DNA of 64,000 bases from positions 310,001-374,000 of the forward strand of contig NZ_WIAD01000001.1 in the NCBI RefSeq assembly GCF_009618275.1. The letters are read 5' to 3'. A model generated the notes under the pieces. That model was not told the DNA's origin. It did no database searches and saw only the letters and a program-made list of their open reading frames with translations. Source of the DNA: Roseimaritima sediminicola (GTDB lineage Bacteria; Planctomycetota; Planctomycetia; Pirellulales; Pirellulaceae). This document shows, in pieces, positions 42,208 through 52,500 of this stretch. Within the stretch, counting starts at the first letter, position 1; the number at the start of each line of letters is the position of its first letter. Position numbers and translations under genes: made by a program.

Positions 42208-43800
42208 ATGAGCCAATCACCCTCGACCGAAACCGACCAGGAATCGGCAGCAGACGCGTTCACCGACGAGTGCGTGCTGGTGCTGGATTTCGGCTCGCAA
42301 TACGCCCAGTTGATCGCTCGCCGCGTGCGTGAGCAAAACGTGTACTGCCGGATTGTCCGCCACGACTTGCCGGCCGAGCGGATTGCGGCCCTGCGGCCCA
42401 AAGGCATTATCCTCTCGGGCGGCCCGGCCAGCGTCTACCAGGACGGGGCCCCGCGCTGCGATCCCGAACTGTTCCAGCTGGGCATCCCCGTGCTGGGCAT
42501 CTGCTACGGTATGCAGCTGATGTGCAAAGCCCTCGGCGGCGACGTCGCTCACACGACCAGTCGCGAATACGGCCGGGCCAGTTTGAAGGTCGCCCAGCAC
42601 CGCAGCCTGTTCGATGGCTTGCCCGATTCGATGGACGTCTGGATGAGCCACGGCGACCAGATCTCGGGCGTGGGCGAAGCGTTCGAGACCCTGGCCTATA
42701 CGGCAACCTGCCCCTTTGCGGCGATCGTCCACAAACAGCTGCCCGTGTTCGGGATGCAGTTTCACCCCGAAGTCACGCACACCCCGCTGGGCAGCCAGGT
42801 GCTGCATAACTTCGTGATCGGCGTGTGCGGCTGCGAGGGCACCTGGCACCTGGCGGATTTCGCCGACTCGCTGATCGAACAGGTGCGCGAACAGGTCGGC
42901 TCGCGGCGCGTCATCTGTGGGCTCTCCGGCGGCGTCGATTCCTCGGTCGTCGCGGCCTTGCTGTACAAAGCCATCGGGCCACAGCTGTCCTGCATCCTGA
43001 TCGACAACGGCCTGCTGCGCAAGGACGAACAAGCCGCCGTGATCTCCGAATTCACCAACCACTTCAAAGCGGACCTGCGAGTGGTGCATGCCGAAGCGCA
43101 GTTCCTCGAGGCCCTGCGAGGCATCAGCGAACCCCAGGAAAAACGCCGCCGCATCGGCTATGCCTTCATCGATTGCTTTCAAAAAGAGGCCGAATCGATC
43201 GAGGATGCCCACTTCCTGGCCCAGGGCACGCTGTACCCCGATGTGATCGAAAGCGGGGCCGCTCCGGACGGTCCGGCCGCCACGATCAAGCTGCACCACA
43301 ATGTGGGCGGGTTGCCGGAACAACTAGGATTTGAGTTAATCGAGCCTTTGCGGGATCTGTTCAAGGATGAAGTCCGCCGACTGGGTGAAGAATTGGGCCT
43401 ACCCGAGGTGCTGGTCTGGCGCCACCCCTTCCCCGGTCCCGGGCTGGCCGTTCGCTGCTTGGGCGAAGTGACCCGCGAAAAACTGGAAGTGCTCCGCGAA
43501 GCCGACGAGATCGTCGTCAACGAAATCAAAGCCGCCGGGCTGTACCGCCAAACCAGCCAGTCCTTTGCGGTGCTGCTGCCGGTGCAAAGCGTCGGGGTGA
43601 TGGGCGATGCCCGCACCTACGACAACGCCGTGGCCATCCGCAGCGTCAATACGGACGATTTTATGACGGCCGATTGGAGCCGCTTGCCGTACGACCTGCT
43701 GGCCAAAATCAGCACCCGAATTATTAACGAAGTCAAAGGGGTGAATCGCGTTTGCTACGACATCAGCAGCAAACCACCCGCAACCATCGAATGGGAATAA
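42208..43800 (+). CDS. guaA: GMP synthase (glutamine-hydrolysing)
   Basis: Cytosolic enzyme of 530 residues converting XMP, glutamine and ATP to GMP. The class I amidotransferase domain (about 15-210) has [11 protein letters not shown] with the nucleophile Cys, and the catalytic His/Glu pair in [11 protein letters not shown]. The ATP-PPase domain begins near 230 with the P-loop [10 protein letters not shown]. The dimerisation domain at the end has [18 protein letters not shown] and the terminal PPATIEWE typical of GuaA. Length and domain order are standard. The next gene (ettA) starts at the base after the stop. Confidence 0.98.
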   Translation: MSQSPSTETDQESAADAFTDECVLVLDFGSQYAQLIARRVREQNVYCRIVRHDLPAERIAALRPKGIILSGGPASVYQDGAPRCDPELFQLGIPVLGICYGMQLMCKALGGDVAHTTSREYGRASLKVAQHRSLFDGLPDSMDVWMSHGDQISGVGEAFETLAYTATCPFAAIVHKQLPVFGMQFHPEVTHTPLGSQVLHNFVIGVCGCEGTWHLADFADSLIEQVREQVGSRRVICGLSGGVDSSVVAALLYKAIGPQLSCILIDNGLLRKDEQAAVISEFTNHFKADLRVVHAEAQFLEALRGISEPQEKRRRIGYAFIDCFQKEAESIEDAHFLAQGTLYPDVIESGAAPDGPAATIKLHHNVGGLPEQLGFELIEPLRDLFKDEVRRLGEELGLPEVLVWRHPFPGPGLAVRCLGEVTREKLEVLREADEIVVNEIKAAGLYRQTSQSFAVLLPVQSVGVMGDARTYDNAVAIRSVNTDDFMTADWSRLPYDLLAKISTRIINEVKGVNRVCYDISSKPPATIEWE

Positions 43801-45474
43801 ATGAGTCAGCACTACATCTACCAGATCTCGAATCTGGTCAAAAAACACGGTCCGAAAGTCGTCCTGAATGACGTTTCGTTGGCCTTCTATCCCGGAGCCA
43901 AAATCGGCGTGCTGGGCCCCAACGGTGCCGGCAAGTCGACGCTCCTGCGAATCATGGCTGGCGAGGACCAGGAGTACGAGGGCGAAGGCCGCCTGACCAA
44001 GGGCTACACGGTCGGATACCTGAAACAGGAACCCGACCTGGATCCCACCAAGAACGTCCGCGAAAACATCGAAGACGCGGTCCAGGAACGCCGCAAGGTG
44101 CTGGACCGCTACAACGAGATCAGCGCCCAACTGGGCGAGATCGACGATCCGGACCAGATGGAAAAGCTGTGCGATGAAATGTCCCAGCTGCAGGACGTGA
44201 TCGACGCCAGCAACCTCTGGGAACTGGATCGACAGGTCGAAATCGCGATGGACGTGATGAACCTGCCGCCGCACGACGCCGACGTGACCAAACTGTCCGG
44301 CGGCGAACGTCGCCGCGTGGCCCTCTGCCAGATGCTGATCCGCCAGCCCGATCTGCTGCTGCTGGACGAACCGACCAACCACCTCGACGCGGAATCGGTC
44401 GCCTGGCTCGAACAACACCTGCACAAGTACCCCGGGACCGTGGTGGCCGTGACCCACGACCGCTACTTCCTGGATAACGTCGCCCAGTGGATCCTGGAAA
44501 TCGACCGCTCCCGCGCCTTCCCCTTCGAAGGCAACTACACCGCCTGGTTGGAAGCCAAGGAGAAACGCCAAGCGGTCGAGAAGCGACAGGAGAAGGCTCG
44601 CGAACGGATGCTGACGCGCGAACTGGAATGGATTCGCATGAGTCCCAAGGCGCGGCAGGCCAAGAACAAGGCGCGGATCAAAGCCTACGAAGAAATGTCC
44701 CAGCAATCCTTCGACGAGCGACCGGAAGATCTGGAAATCCAGATTCCGCCCGGGCCGCACCTGGGCAGTGTGGTGATCGAAGCCGAGGGCCTGAACAAAG
44801 CCTTCGGCGAGAAAGTCCTGATCGAAGACCTGGACTTCCGCTTGCCGGCCGGCGGCATCGTCGGCGTGATCGGCCCCAACGGAGCCGGTAAGACCACGCT
44901 GTTTCGAATGATGACCGGCCAGGACGAACCCGATTCGGGCATCCTCCGCGTCGGCGAAACCGTGCTGATGGGCTACGTCGACCAAAGCCGCGATACACTC
45001 GAGGCAGATAAGACGGTTTACGAAGAGATCAGCGGCGGACACGAGACGTTGGACATGGGCGGCCGAGTCATGCACGCCCGCAGCTACGTCAGCAAGTTCA
45101 ACTTCAAGGGCCCCGACCAGGAGAAGAAGGTTGGCAATCTGTCCGGTGGAGAACGCAACCGCGTGCACCTGGCTAAATTGCTTCGCCGCGGCTGCAACGT
45201 GCTGCTGCTGGACGAACCGACCAACGACCTGGACGTCGATACGCTGCGGGCTTTGGAAGAAGCCATCATGAACTTCGCCGGCTGCGTCGTCGTCACCAGC
45301 CACGACCGTTGGTTCCTCGACCGACTGGCCACCCACATCCTGGCTTTCGAAGGCGAAGGCTACGTGCACTGGTGCGAAGGCAACTTCGACAACTACGAAC
45401 GCCAGCGCCGCGAGCGAATGGGCGATAACGGAGAAGAACCCAAGAAGTTCCGTTACAAGAGCATCCACGCCTAG
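43801..45474 (+). CDS. ettA: Energy-dependent translational throttle protein EttA (ABC-F)
   Basis: Ribosome-associated ABC-F ATPase of 557 residues without membrane segments. It gates entry into elongation according to the ATP/ADP ratio in the E. coli paradigm. Domain 1: Walker [10 protein letters not shown] (about 41-49), signature [13 protein letters not shown], Walker [13 protein letters not shown]. The linker/P-site tether includes [18 protein letters not shown] (about 278-296), characteristic of EttA. Domain 2: Walker [10 protein letters not shown], signature [13 protein letters not shown], Walker [12 protein letters not shown]. The C-terminus [10 protein letters not shown] is typical. 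It is directly adjacent to guaA and probably co-transcribed from its promoter. Confidence 0.97.
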   Translation: MSQHYIYQISNLVKKHGPKVVLNDVSLAFYPGAKIGVLGPNGAGKSTLLRIMAGEDQEYEGEGRLTKGYTVGYLKQEPDLDPTKNVRENIEDAVQERRKVLDRYNEISAQLGEIDDPDQMEKLCDEMSQLQDVIDASNLWELDRQVEIAMDVMNLPPHDADVTKLSGGERRRVALCQMLIRQPDLLLLDEPTNHLDAESVAWLEQHLHKYPGTVVAVTHDRYFLDNVAQWILEIDRSRAFPFEGNYTAWLEAKEKRQAVEKRQEKARERMLTRELEWIRMSPKARQAKNKARIKAYEEMSQQSFDERPEDLEIQIPPGPHLGSVVIEAEGLNKAFGEKVLIEDLDFRLPAGGIVGVIGPNGAGKTTLFRMMTGQDEPDSGILRVGETVLMGYVDQSRDTLEADKTVYEEISGGHETLDMGGRVMHARSYVSKFNFKGPDQEKKVGNLSGGERNRVHLAKLLRRGCNVLLLDEPTNDLDVDTLRALEEAIMNFAGCVVVTSHDRWFLDRLATHILAFEGEGYVHWCEGNFDNYERQRRERMGDNGEEPKKFRYKSIHA

Positions 45475-46019
45475 CACGCGCTCCGTAGGTCCCCCCTCCC
45501 CAGCTCGGCTGCGACCGAGAAATACTCGTACTCAGCGAAGCGGTACTCGTACTCGATCGCAGCCAAGGACTTCAGGACCGAAGATCGCAATCGCCAAAAG
45601 GATGTTGCGTCTGGCCTGGCGCCTCGACGTTGAGCGGCGAGTACGAGCGCCGAGCACGAGCACGAGCGCCGAGCACGAGCGCCGAGCACGAGCACGAGCG
45701 CCGAGCACGAGCACGAGTCACTCGCCTTGGGTCCGGCGGTGAACCCTTTGCTTGCAAAAACTTTTTACTGCCGGCGGAGGTGTTCGGAAAACGACCAGAG
45801 TGCTCCGAAAACAATTCGGCGGTCGGCTCTCCGGCGGGGTGAGCGTGGCGGGAGCTCGGCCGCGCTGGAGCAAAACCCACATATTCTGCGCGTCTCCCCT
45901 TTCTTGCGCGATCCTCGTAACCGTTAGGCACAGCAGTTGCCACATGTCACGGGCAGCTCCGAGGTGGAGCGGCATTTTTGCCAACCTGTTACACCCTCGA
46001 TGGAAAGGACCTATCACAG
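45475..46019. other. 545-nt intergenic region with hexamer arrays
   Basis: No gene supported. Contains ACTCGTACTC-type hexamers near 45527-45556 and a degenerate CGAGCA/GAGCGC array at 45639-45720. The 300 nt before the Gly/Tyr-rich gene show nothing clear. Confidence 0.55.
45639..45720. repeat. Hexanucleotide-type degenerate array (GAGCAC/GAGCGC)
   Basis: Alternating GAGCAC and GAGCGC units over 82 bp. The GAGTAC/GAGCAC units are shared with the array at 31495-31614. Confidence 0.85.
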
Positions 46020-46592
46020 ATGATGCTTCGAACGACTGCTATTGCTGTTGCCCTTGCCTTTACTGCTTCGTACATGGCGGTGGAAGCAGACGCAGGCCAC
46101 CGACATCACCGCAAGCATCGCGGCCACAATAACTGCTGCTGCGGCGGAGGCTACAGCGCACCGCAAGTCTCCTATGCCAGCTCCGGCTACAGCAGCTACC
46201 ACGGCGGCAGCAGCTATGGCCACGGCAGCACCGGTTACAGCGGCTACAGCGGCTACAGCGGCTACACCGGGGGCGGCTACGGTTACACCAGCGGCAACTA
46301 CGGCCATCATCGCGGTTACAACAACCGCGGCTATGGCCACAGCAACCGCGGCTACGGGTACGGATACAACAACGGCGGCTACGGGTACGGCCAGAACTAT
46401 GGCTATGGTCAGAACTACGGTTACGGCCAGAACTACGGCAACACCGGCTACGGTGCGGGCGTTGGCGTGGGCGTCGGTAACCAAGGTGTTGGCGCCGGCG
46501 TGAACGTCGGTGGCGGAGGTTCCGGCGTCGGTGTCGGCGTGGGAGCCGGCGGAGCTGGAGTCAACGTGGGTGCTGGCGCAGACGCCCTGTAG
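46020..46592 (+). CDS. Gly/Tyr-rich secreted protein
   Basis: Protein of 190 residues starting at a double ATG (46020/46023), with AAAGGA about 11 nt upstream. A signal peptide (TTAIAVALAFTASYMAVEADA) precedes a His-rich piece (GHRHHRKHRGHNNCCCGGG). Next come many GYSGY, GYGYGQNYGYG and GGYG repeats, and a final Gly/Val-rich stretch. Such composition suggests a structural or adhesive envelope protein, or metal binding through the His/Cys cluster. No domain family is assigned. A strong terminator follows. Confidence 0.75.
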   Translation: MMLRTTAIAVALAFTASYMAVEADAGHRHHRKHRGHNNCCCGGGYSAPQVSYASSGYSSYHGGSSYGHGSTGYSGYSGYSGYTGGGYGYTSGNYGHHRGYNNRGYGHSNRGYGYGYNNGGYGYGQNYGYGQNYGYGQNYGNTGYGAGVGVGVGNQGVGAGVNVGGGGSGVGVGVGAGGAGVNVGAGADAL

Positions 46593-46626
46593 GAGCCGCC
46601 TACAGACGTCGCTTCCCCCTGATGCA

Positions 46627-46666
46627 ATGGGCCGACCGACCTGCGGGTCGTCGGCCCATTTTTTTA
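46627..46666 (+). terminator. Rho-independent terminator of the Gly/Tyr-rich gene
   Basis: Arms ATGGGCCGACCGACC and GGTCGTCGGCCCAT with a TGCG loop, followed by seven Ts. Confidence 0.93.
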
Positions 46667-46852
46667 TGCGCGGTGGGCTGCTTGATGCCCGGCAGGGCAA
46701 ACCCACATGACGGTCCGGCGGATTTCTTGGCGGAAATGCCTCCGCCGGACTCGTTCTGCGCCGGAGCGGAATTAGTCTGGAGCGTGCGAGCGTCGCGCCA
46801 TCGACGACCGAGCTTGCTCGCGCCGCCATGTTCCGCAACTTCGATCGACACC

Positions 46853-47983
46853 GTGCAGCCCATCTACCTCGATTTCAATACCACCACTCCGCTTGCGCCC
46901 TCGGTGCAGGAGAGCATGCAACCGTACTGGGCCGAGCACTTCCTGCTGCCCGACCAGGAGCACCATGGCAGCCGGGCGATCGCCGAGGGTTTGGAGCGGG
47001 CGCGGGAGGGCGTGGCCGAGATGATCGGCTGCGACGCCTTTGAAATTGTCTTCACCGACGGCGGCACCGAAGCCAACAATCTGGCCGTACTGGGCTTGGC
47101 CACCGACTGCCCGCCGGGCCACATGCTGATCAGCGAACTGGAACACGACTCGGTTTGGAACGCCGCCCGCTCCCTGCAGCGCGCCGGCTGGGATATCGAA
47201 GCGGTGCCCTGTGGCAGCGACGGCGTGGTGGTCGCCGAAGAGTTTACCGTGCGGCTGCGGACCAATACCCGGCTGGCCTGCCTGCAGGCTGCCAACCCGG
47301 TTCTCGGCACGTTGCAGCCGGTCCGCGAAGTCGCCGAAGCGTGCCACGCCGAAGGCGTGCTGGTCCACTGCGACGCTTCGCAGATGTTCGGCAAGTTACC
47401 GGTCGACATCAGCCGCCTGAGGGCCGACACGCTGTCGATCAGCGGGCACAAATTCTATGGCCCCAAAGGCACCGGTGCCCTGTATGTCCGCCGCGGCTTG
47501 GTCGTCCGGCCGATTCGGTTCGGCGAGTCCCGTGAGATGGGCGTTCGGCCCGGCACCGAGAACGTGCCCGGACTGGTCGGGCTGGGCACCGCCGCCCAGC
47601 TGGCCGCCCGCTGCGCGGTCGAGGCCGCCGACCGCCTGTCCGAGCTGACCGACCGCTTCGTGTTCCGCCTTCGCGACACGATCGACCCGGCGGTCGAGGT
47701 GGCCTGCGAGACCTCGCCGCGACTGCCCAATACCGTCACCCTGATCCTGCCCACAGCCGCTCACCACCTGCAGCGCGTCGCCAGCCCCTTGATCGTCGCG
47801 ACGGCCCAAAGCGCCGCCCCGGCCGACGAGATGACCCGCTGCCTGGCTGCCATCGGGATGGCCCCGCCGCAGATCCGCGGAGCGCTGCGAGTCAGCATCG
47901 GCTGGACGACCAGCCAGGAGCAGATCGATCGAGCGGCCGACCTGATCGCCGAAGCCTGGGACCAGGCAATGCATCACCGCTGA
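46853..47983 (+). CDS. Class V aminotransferase, cysteine-desulfurase-like but lacking the catalytic cysteine
   Basis: PLP enzyme fold of 376 residues. The GTG at 46853 (VQPIYLDFN) fits the family N-terminus, although no strong ribosome site is seen. IscS/SufS features are clear: FTDGGTEANNLAVLG (68-82), the His in ELEHDSV, VHCDASQMFGKLPVDI, and the PLP lysine in SISGHKFYGPKG (K200). The mobile loop that normally reads GSACSS is ATAQSAAPADE (about 316-326), so the persulfide-forming Cys is absent. It therefore probably does not donate sulfur in the classical way; it might be a lyase or aminotransferase of related fold. No isc/suf genes lie nearby. Confidence 0.85.
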   Translation: MQPIYLDFNTTTPLAPSVQESMQPYWAEHFLLPDQEHHGSRAIAEGLERAREGVAEMIGCDAFEIVFTDGGTEANNLAVLGLATDCPPGHMLISELEHDSVWNAARSLQRAGWDIEAVPCGSDGVVVAEEFTVRLRTNTRLACLQAANPVLGTLQPVREVAEACHAEGVLVHCDASQMFGKLPVDISRLRADTLSISGHKFYGPKGTGALYVRRGLVVRPIRFGESREMGVRPGTENVPGLVGLGTAAQLAARCAVEAADRLSELTDRFVFRLRDTIDPAVEVACETSPRLPNTVTLILPTAAHHLQRVASPLIVATAQSAAPADEMTRCLAAIGMAPPQIRGALRVSIGWTTSQEQIDRAADLIAEAWDQAMHHR

Positions 47984-48527
47984 TCGGCGACCCGGCAAAA
48001 CCGCAGCCCGACTCGTAGCCCAACCGTAGCTGAAGTCGCCAGACTTTGGCGAGCCGGCGCGGAGGGTATCGCGGAGGGTATCGCGGAGGGTATCGCGAAG
48101 TGCCGGCGCCAGGTGGCGGCGCGGAACGCGGTGCGGAGAGACGGCGCAGGTCCAAACTCTGGCGAGTTCAGCTCCGGGAAAGCGGTGCCCGAAAATTTCT
48201 TTTTAATGCTAGCTTTTTCTTGACTGCTAGCATGGACACCTGGTTTTCGCGCCAGACCGACCTGCCTAAAAACTAGGCACATCCGCCCTGCCCCCGAATT
48301 GAGCAGGGCTGCGCAGGCTGTGCACACCGCTTGCGCATCGACCCTAAGTCCTTTTGCTTGCATGAGTTGGGGAATTGCTTTTGCCAGCATCGAAGAATGC
48401 GGGCGAGAACTCAGCAACCCGTCCCGGCGGCGGAGCGGCTCGAGGCGGCACGTCGCTCTCGAGGCCCACGCCGGCAACAGGTTGCTTTTGACCCGCGTTT
48501 ACAAGCACTTGTTCTGAAAGGACTCCG
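47984..48527. other. 544-nt intergenic region
   Basis: No convincing gene. It contains a triple 12-nt direct repeat (GGAGGGTATCGC) at 48061-48096 and AT-richer sequence around 48190-48260. The promoter of the RHH gene should lie in its second half. Confidence 0.5.
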
Positions 48528-49133
48528 ATGAACGAATCGCATTCTTCCTACCCTCATCCCTCCGCCACTTCCTCTCCTTCGGCCACGACCGACCAAGCGG
48601 CCCGAAGCGCCCAGGGCGGCGCGGCGGCCGAGCCGACCACCGAGCCGGTCCAGCGCCTCGAACTGCCCGCCGTGGATTACCACGTGCGGCCCGAGCAACG
48701 CGCCGACGAAGTGCTGCGAGTCGCTCGCGAAGCTTTCCCGACGACCGATAAGTGGATCCTGTTCTACCGCGGCATCCTGGGCGCCGACGGGGTAGCCCGC
48801 AAGATGTTTCCCTCGGCCGAAGCGATGCGGCAGTTCGAACAATCGCCTCAGTTCGACGAGCTGCTCGAGATGACCGCCGCGATGCGCAGCCAGGACCCGG
48901 GCAAGGGCGATGAGCTGGAGCCGCAGAAGATGATCACCGTTCGCCTGCCCAAGAGCCAACACGAAGCCCTGAAGCTGGAAGCGGGCGAGCACCGCACGAG
49001 CATCAACAAGCTGTGCATCAGCAAGCTGCTGTTGCCGATCAAGGAGAAGCACGTGCCGAAGGAGAAGGGCAAAGTACGAGGCCGCAAACCCGGCCCCCAA
49101 GGCCCCCACAATCGCCTCACCGACGTCTCCTAA
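48528..49133 (+). CDS. RHH/HicB-like DNA-binding protein
   Basis: Cytosolic protein of 201 residues with AAAGGA 9 nt before the ATG. The N-terminal about 40 residues are Ser/Thr/Ala-rich and probably disordered. A middle conserved-looking region (VDYHVRPEQRADEVLRVARE through TDKWILFYRGILGADGVARKMF) is followed at about 135-170 by a ribbon-helix-helix segment, MITVRLPKSQHEALKLEAGE/HRTSINKLCISKLL, of the HicB/Arc type. The tail is basic (KEKGKVRGRKPGPQG). No HicA-like toxin is adjacent, so a role as a stand-alone regulator is more likely than toxin-antitoxin. A REP1 cluster begins 10 nt after the stop. Confidence 0.75.
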   Translation: MNESHSSYPHPSATSSPSATTDQAARSAQGGAAAEPTTEPVQRLELPAVDYHVRPEQRADEVLRVAREAFPTTDKWILFYRGILGADGVARKMFPSAEAMRQFEQSPQFDELLEMTAAMRSQDPGKGDELEPQKMITVRLPKSQHEALKLEAGEHRTSINKLCISKLLLPIKEKHVPKEKGKVRGRKPGPQGPHNRLTDVS

Positions 49134-49143
49134 CCGCCGGAAC

Positions 49144-49339
49144 AGTGGCACAGGCTTCCAGCCTGTAAAACCAGTGGCATAGGCTTCCAGCCTGTGAAAC
49201 CAGTGGCATAGGCTTCCAGCCTGTGAACAGTGGCATAGGCTTCCAGCCTGTGAAACCAGTGGCACAGGCTTCCAGCCTGTGAACAGTGGCACAGGCTTCC
49301 AGCCTGTGAAATCAGTGGCATAGGCTTCCAGCCCGTAAA
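49144..49339 (+). repeat. REP1 cluster, 7 units
   Basis: Starts at 49144, 49173, 49202, 49229, 49258, 49285 and 49314, with 27- or 29-bp spacing. Several units have CACAGGCT instead of CATAGGCT, which turns the T-G wobble into a C-G pair. Orientation matches the upstream gene. Confidence 0.95.
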
Positions 49340-49409
49340 TACGCCGCCCCGAGCGCCGCCCCGGCGGCGCCCTAACCTATCGGTCGATTCGAAAATCGCA
49401 CGGCTTGCC

Positions 49410-49487
49410 TGAGCCGTTTGGGCGAACGCCCCGGTTCTGCGATACTGAAACCGAGGCCAGCGTCTAAACGGCTCGATAAATCGACAG
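49410..49487 (-). repeat. 78-bp hairpin repeat (family F)
   Basis: Inverted copy of 41994-42071, sharing the ends CTGTCGATTTAT and AACGGCTCA with substitutions in the middle. It lies upstream of the PHP-type gene; nothing else is seen in this gap. Confidence 0.75.
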
Positions 49488-49581
49488 GCCGGCCAGCGGG
49501 GGGAATGCTGTTACGCAGCGCGCGGACGTGTATAAAAAGAGCCTCACCTGTCCGCGTCCCTCCCACTTCCCGGTACTCCTC

Positions 49582-52500
49582 ATGCCCAACCGTTCGCTGC
49601 CGTCAGCTCTGCAGCGGTGGATCCTGCCGCTGCTCGCAGCCCTGCCCATCACCTTTGCCCTCGCTTCGCCGGCCACCTCCGCGCTGGCCGCAGAAGTTTT
49701 TCCGATCGACGAGTCGACCGACATGAGCGGCATGTCCGGTAAGGAAGTCGACTGGATCTACGGTGACTACCTACTGCGAAACGAACACGTCGTGGCCGTG
49801 ATCGCGCGGCCGGTTGAAGGCCGCAATGCCAACATGACGGTCCGCAACGTCGGGGCGTCGATCATCGACCTGACGCTCCGCGACTTGCCCAACGACCAGC
49901 TGAGCGCCTACTACCCGGCCGCGGGTCGATACTCTTTCCACGACCCCGACCTGGTCGAGATCAGCGAATCGGCCGAGGGCGAAGTGTCCTGGCGCTGTCG
50001 CAGTTCCGCTCCGGCCGCCGACGGCACGTCCTGCACGGTGACCTATCGCTTGGGCCCCGGCGACGCTTTTGTCTCGGCGGAAGTCGAAATCACCGCTCCG
50101 TCCGGCGACGGCCAGCCACCCGCCTCGTTCGACGGCGTCCGCGCGGACCGCACCTTTCGCTTTGCCGGTTTCCCCGAAGGCGGCCCGCCGGCCGTGTTCT
50201 GCGAAGACCGCTACTTTCGTCAGACCTACGGTTTCGTTCACAGTGCGGGCGCGCCCCGCTGGGGCAAGCAGCGAATGCGAACACTGACCTACCCGGCCGC
50301 CGCCACCGAACAAACCGCTGACCAAACGTCTCCGGCGGGTCCTTCCTGGCGAGTGCGTTTGTATCCGGCGACCAGCCCGCTCGATCTGGCTTCGGCACTG
50401 GCCGCCACGGACGATCGTCCGGCGACGCTGCAGCGGATCACTTTGCACAGCGACATCGCCCCGGCGGACCACGCCGTGGTGCAAATCGTCCCGGCCGGGA
50501 TCGCTCCCTCGGATGCCTGGAACACACTGCAGGCCGACGCACAGGGCCGGGTCGCGACGCGGCTGGCCAGCGGCCGCTACGACGTCCACGTCCGCGCTCC
50601 GGGCTACGCGGACACCAAGCTTTCGCTGGACGTCGATGATTCGGCGGCCGAACATCGCTTGACGCTCCCTACGCCATCGGCAATCCGAGCACGCGTCCAG
50701 GATGGCGACGGCGACGCCTCCCCGTTCAAGATGACGATCTACGGCCGCGAGGGGACGCCCGATCCCGACTTCGGGCCCGACAGCGCGGCCGGATCGATCG
50801 TTAACTGTGTGTACTGCGTCTCGGGTTCGACAACCCGCACGCTTCCCCCCGGCCAGTACGAAGTCATCCTCAGCCGGGGACCGGAATTCGACGCGGTGTT
50901 TCGCCAGATCGAAGTCAAACCCGGCGAGATCGTGGAGCTGGACGAGCAATTGATTCGTTCGGTCGACACCGAGGGCTGGGTCAGCGCGGAACTGCACAGC
51001 CACAGCAGCCCCTCGGGCGACAACACCTCTTCCCAGCGCGGCCGCGTTCAGAACCTGTTGTGCGAACACCTGGAGTTCGCACCCTGCACCGAGCACAACC
51101 GCGTCGATTCCTACCAGCCCCACCTCGAAGCACTGGGCGCCGAAGCGCTGCTCAGCAGTTGCACCGGGATCGAAGTAACCGGTTCCCCGCTGCCGGTGAA
51201 TCACCAGAACGCGTTCCCCCTGCATCATCATCCCCACACGCAGGACGGCGGCGGGCCGCACACCGACACCAATCCGATCGCTCAGATCGAACGCCTGGCG
51301 ATGTGGGACGACGGGTCGGAAAAGGTCGTCCAAGGCAACCACCCCAACATCCGCCAGATCTATGGCGACCGCGACACCGACGGCCAGCCCGACGACGGCT
51401 TTCGGGCCATGCTGGGTTTCATGGATGTGATCGAGGTCCATCCTCCGCAGGCCATCTTTAACGTTCCGGACAAAGCGGCCCCGCCGCGCGAAGCGGGCAA
51501 TCGCATGTTCCGCTGGATGCAGCTGTTGAACGCCGGCTACCGCATCCCCGGCGTGGTCAATACCGACGCTCACTACAATCACCACGGCAGCGGTTGGCTG
51601 CGGAACTGGTTTGAAAGCTCGACCGACGACCCGGCGAAAATCAAGATCGCCGATATGATTCACGCCGCCCAGCACGGGCACGTGGTCATGTCCACCGGAC
51701 CGTTCCTGGAAGTCCAGCTGTCCTCGGAATCGACCGAGAACGGCGGCGGCCAACGCACCGCCGGCATCGGTGACGAGCTGCGGTTGGAGCAGGATCCGTG
51801 CCGGTTGCACGTTCGCATCCAGTGCCCCAACTGGCTGGACATCAATCGCGTACAGGTGTTCGCCAACGGCCGAATGTTGCCCGAACACAACTATCGTCGC
51901 CGCACGCACGCCGCGATGTTTGCCGACGGGGTCGTGAAGTTCGACCAGACGCTACCGCTGGAGCTGGCCGAGGATGCCCACATCATCGTCGCGGCGATCG
52001 GTGAAGGACTGACCTTGGGCCGGGTCATGGGACCGACCCGCGGCACGCTGCCCCCGGTCGTGGTCAGCAACCCGATCTTCGTCGACCGCAACGGCGACGG
52101 CTTCCGCCCCAACGGCGACGACCTGGGCATCCCGCTGCCCGAAGTTACGGCCCCGTTCCGTCCCGATCAAAGCCGTCTGCCCGCGCCGGTTCCCGAGGAT
52201 GCCGTGGTCCTGCTAGGCGAGGGCGTCAACCGCTTCGTCAACAAGCACGGCGAACCGGCGGACTGGAAACAACAGGACGGCGTCCTGGTGGTCACGCCCG
52301 GTGAAGGCCGCAGCAACCACTTGTGCAGCACCGAGCTGTTTCGCGATGCCGAGATCCACGCGGAGTTTCGGTTGCCCGAGCGCGGCCCCGGCAACAGCGG
52401 CCTGTACATCCACGGCAACTACGAGATGCAAATCTACAACTCCGCGGGCCGGCGGCCGGACAAGCAGACCGCCGGCGCCCTGTACGGTTTTTATCCACCG

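Noticed and set aside
47974-48477. 167-codon minus-strand frame in the gap before the RHH gene
   Set aside because: It includes the 12-nt repeat translation (IPSAIPSA), lacks a ribosome site, and resembles no family.
48528-49133. Toxin-antitoxin locus
   Set aside because: Only an RHH/HicB-like protein is present; no adjacent small toxin gene was found on either side.
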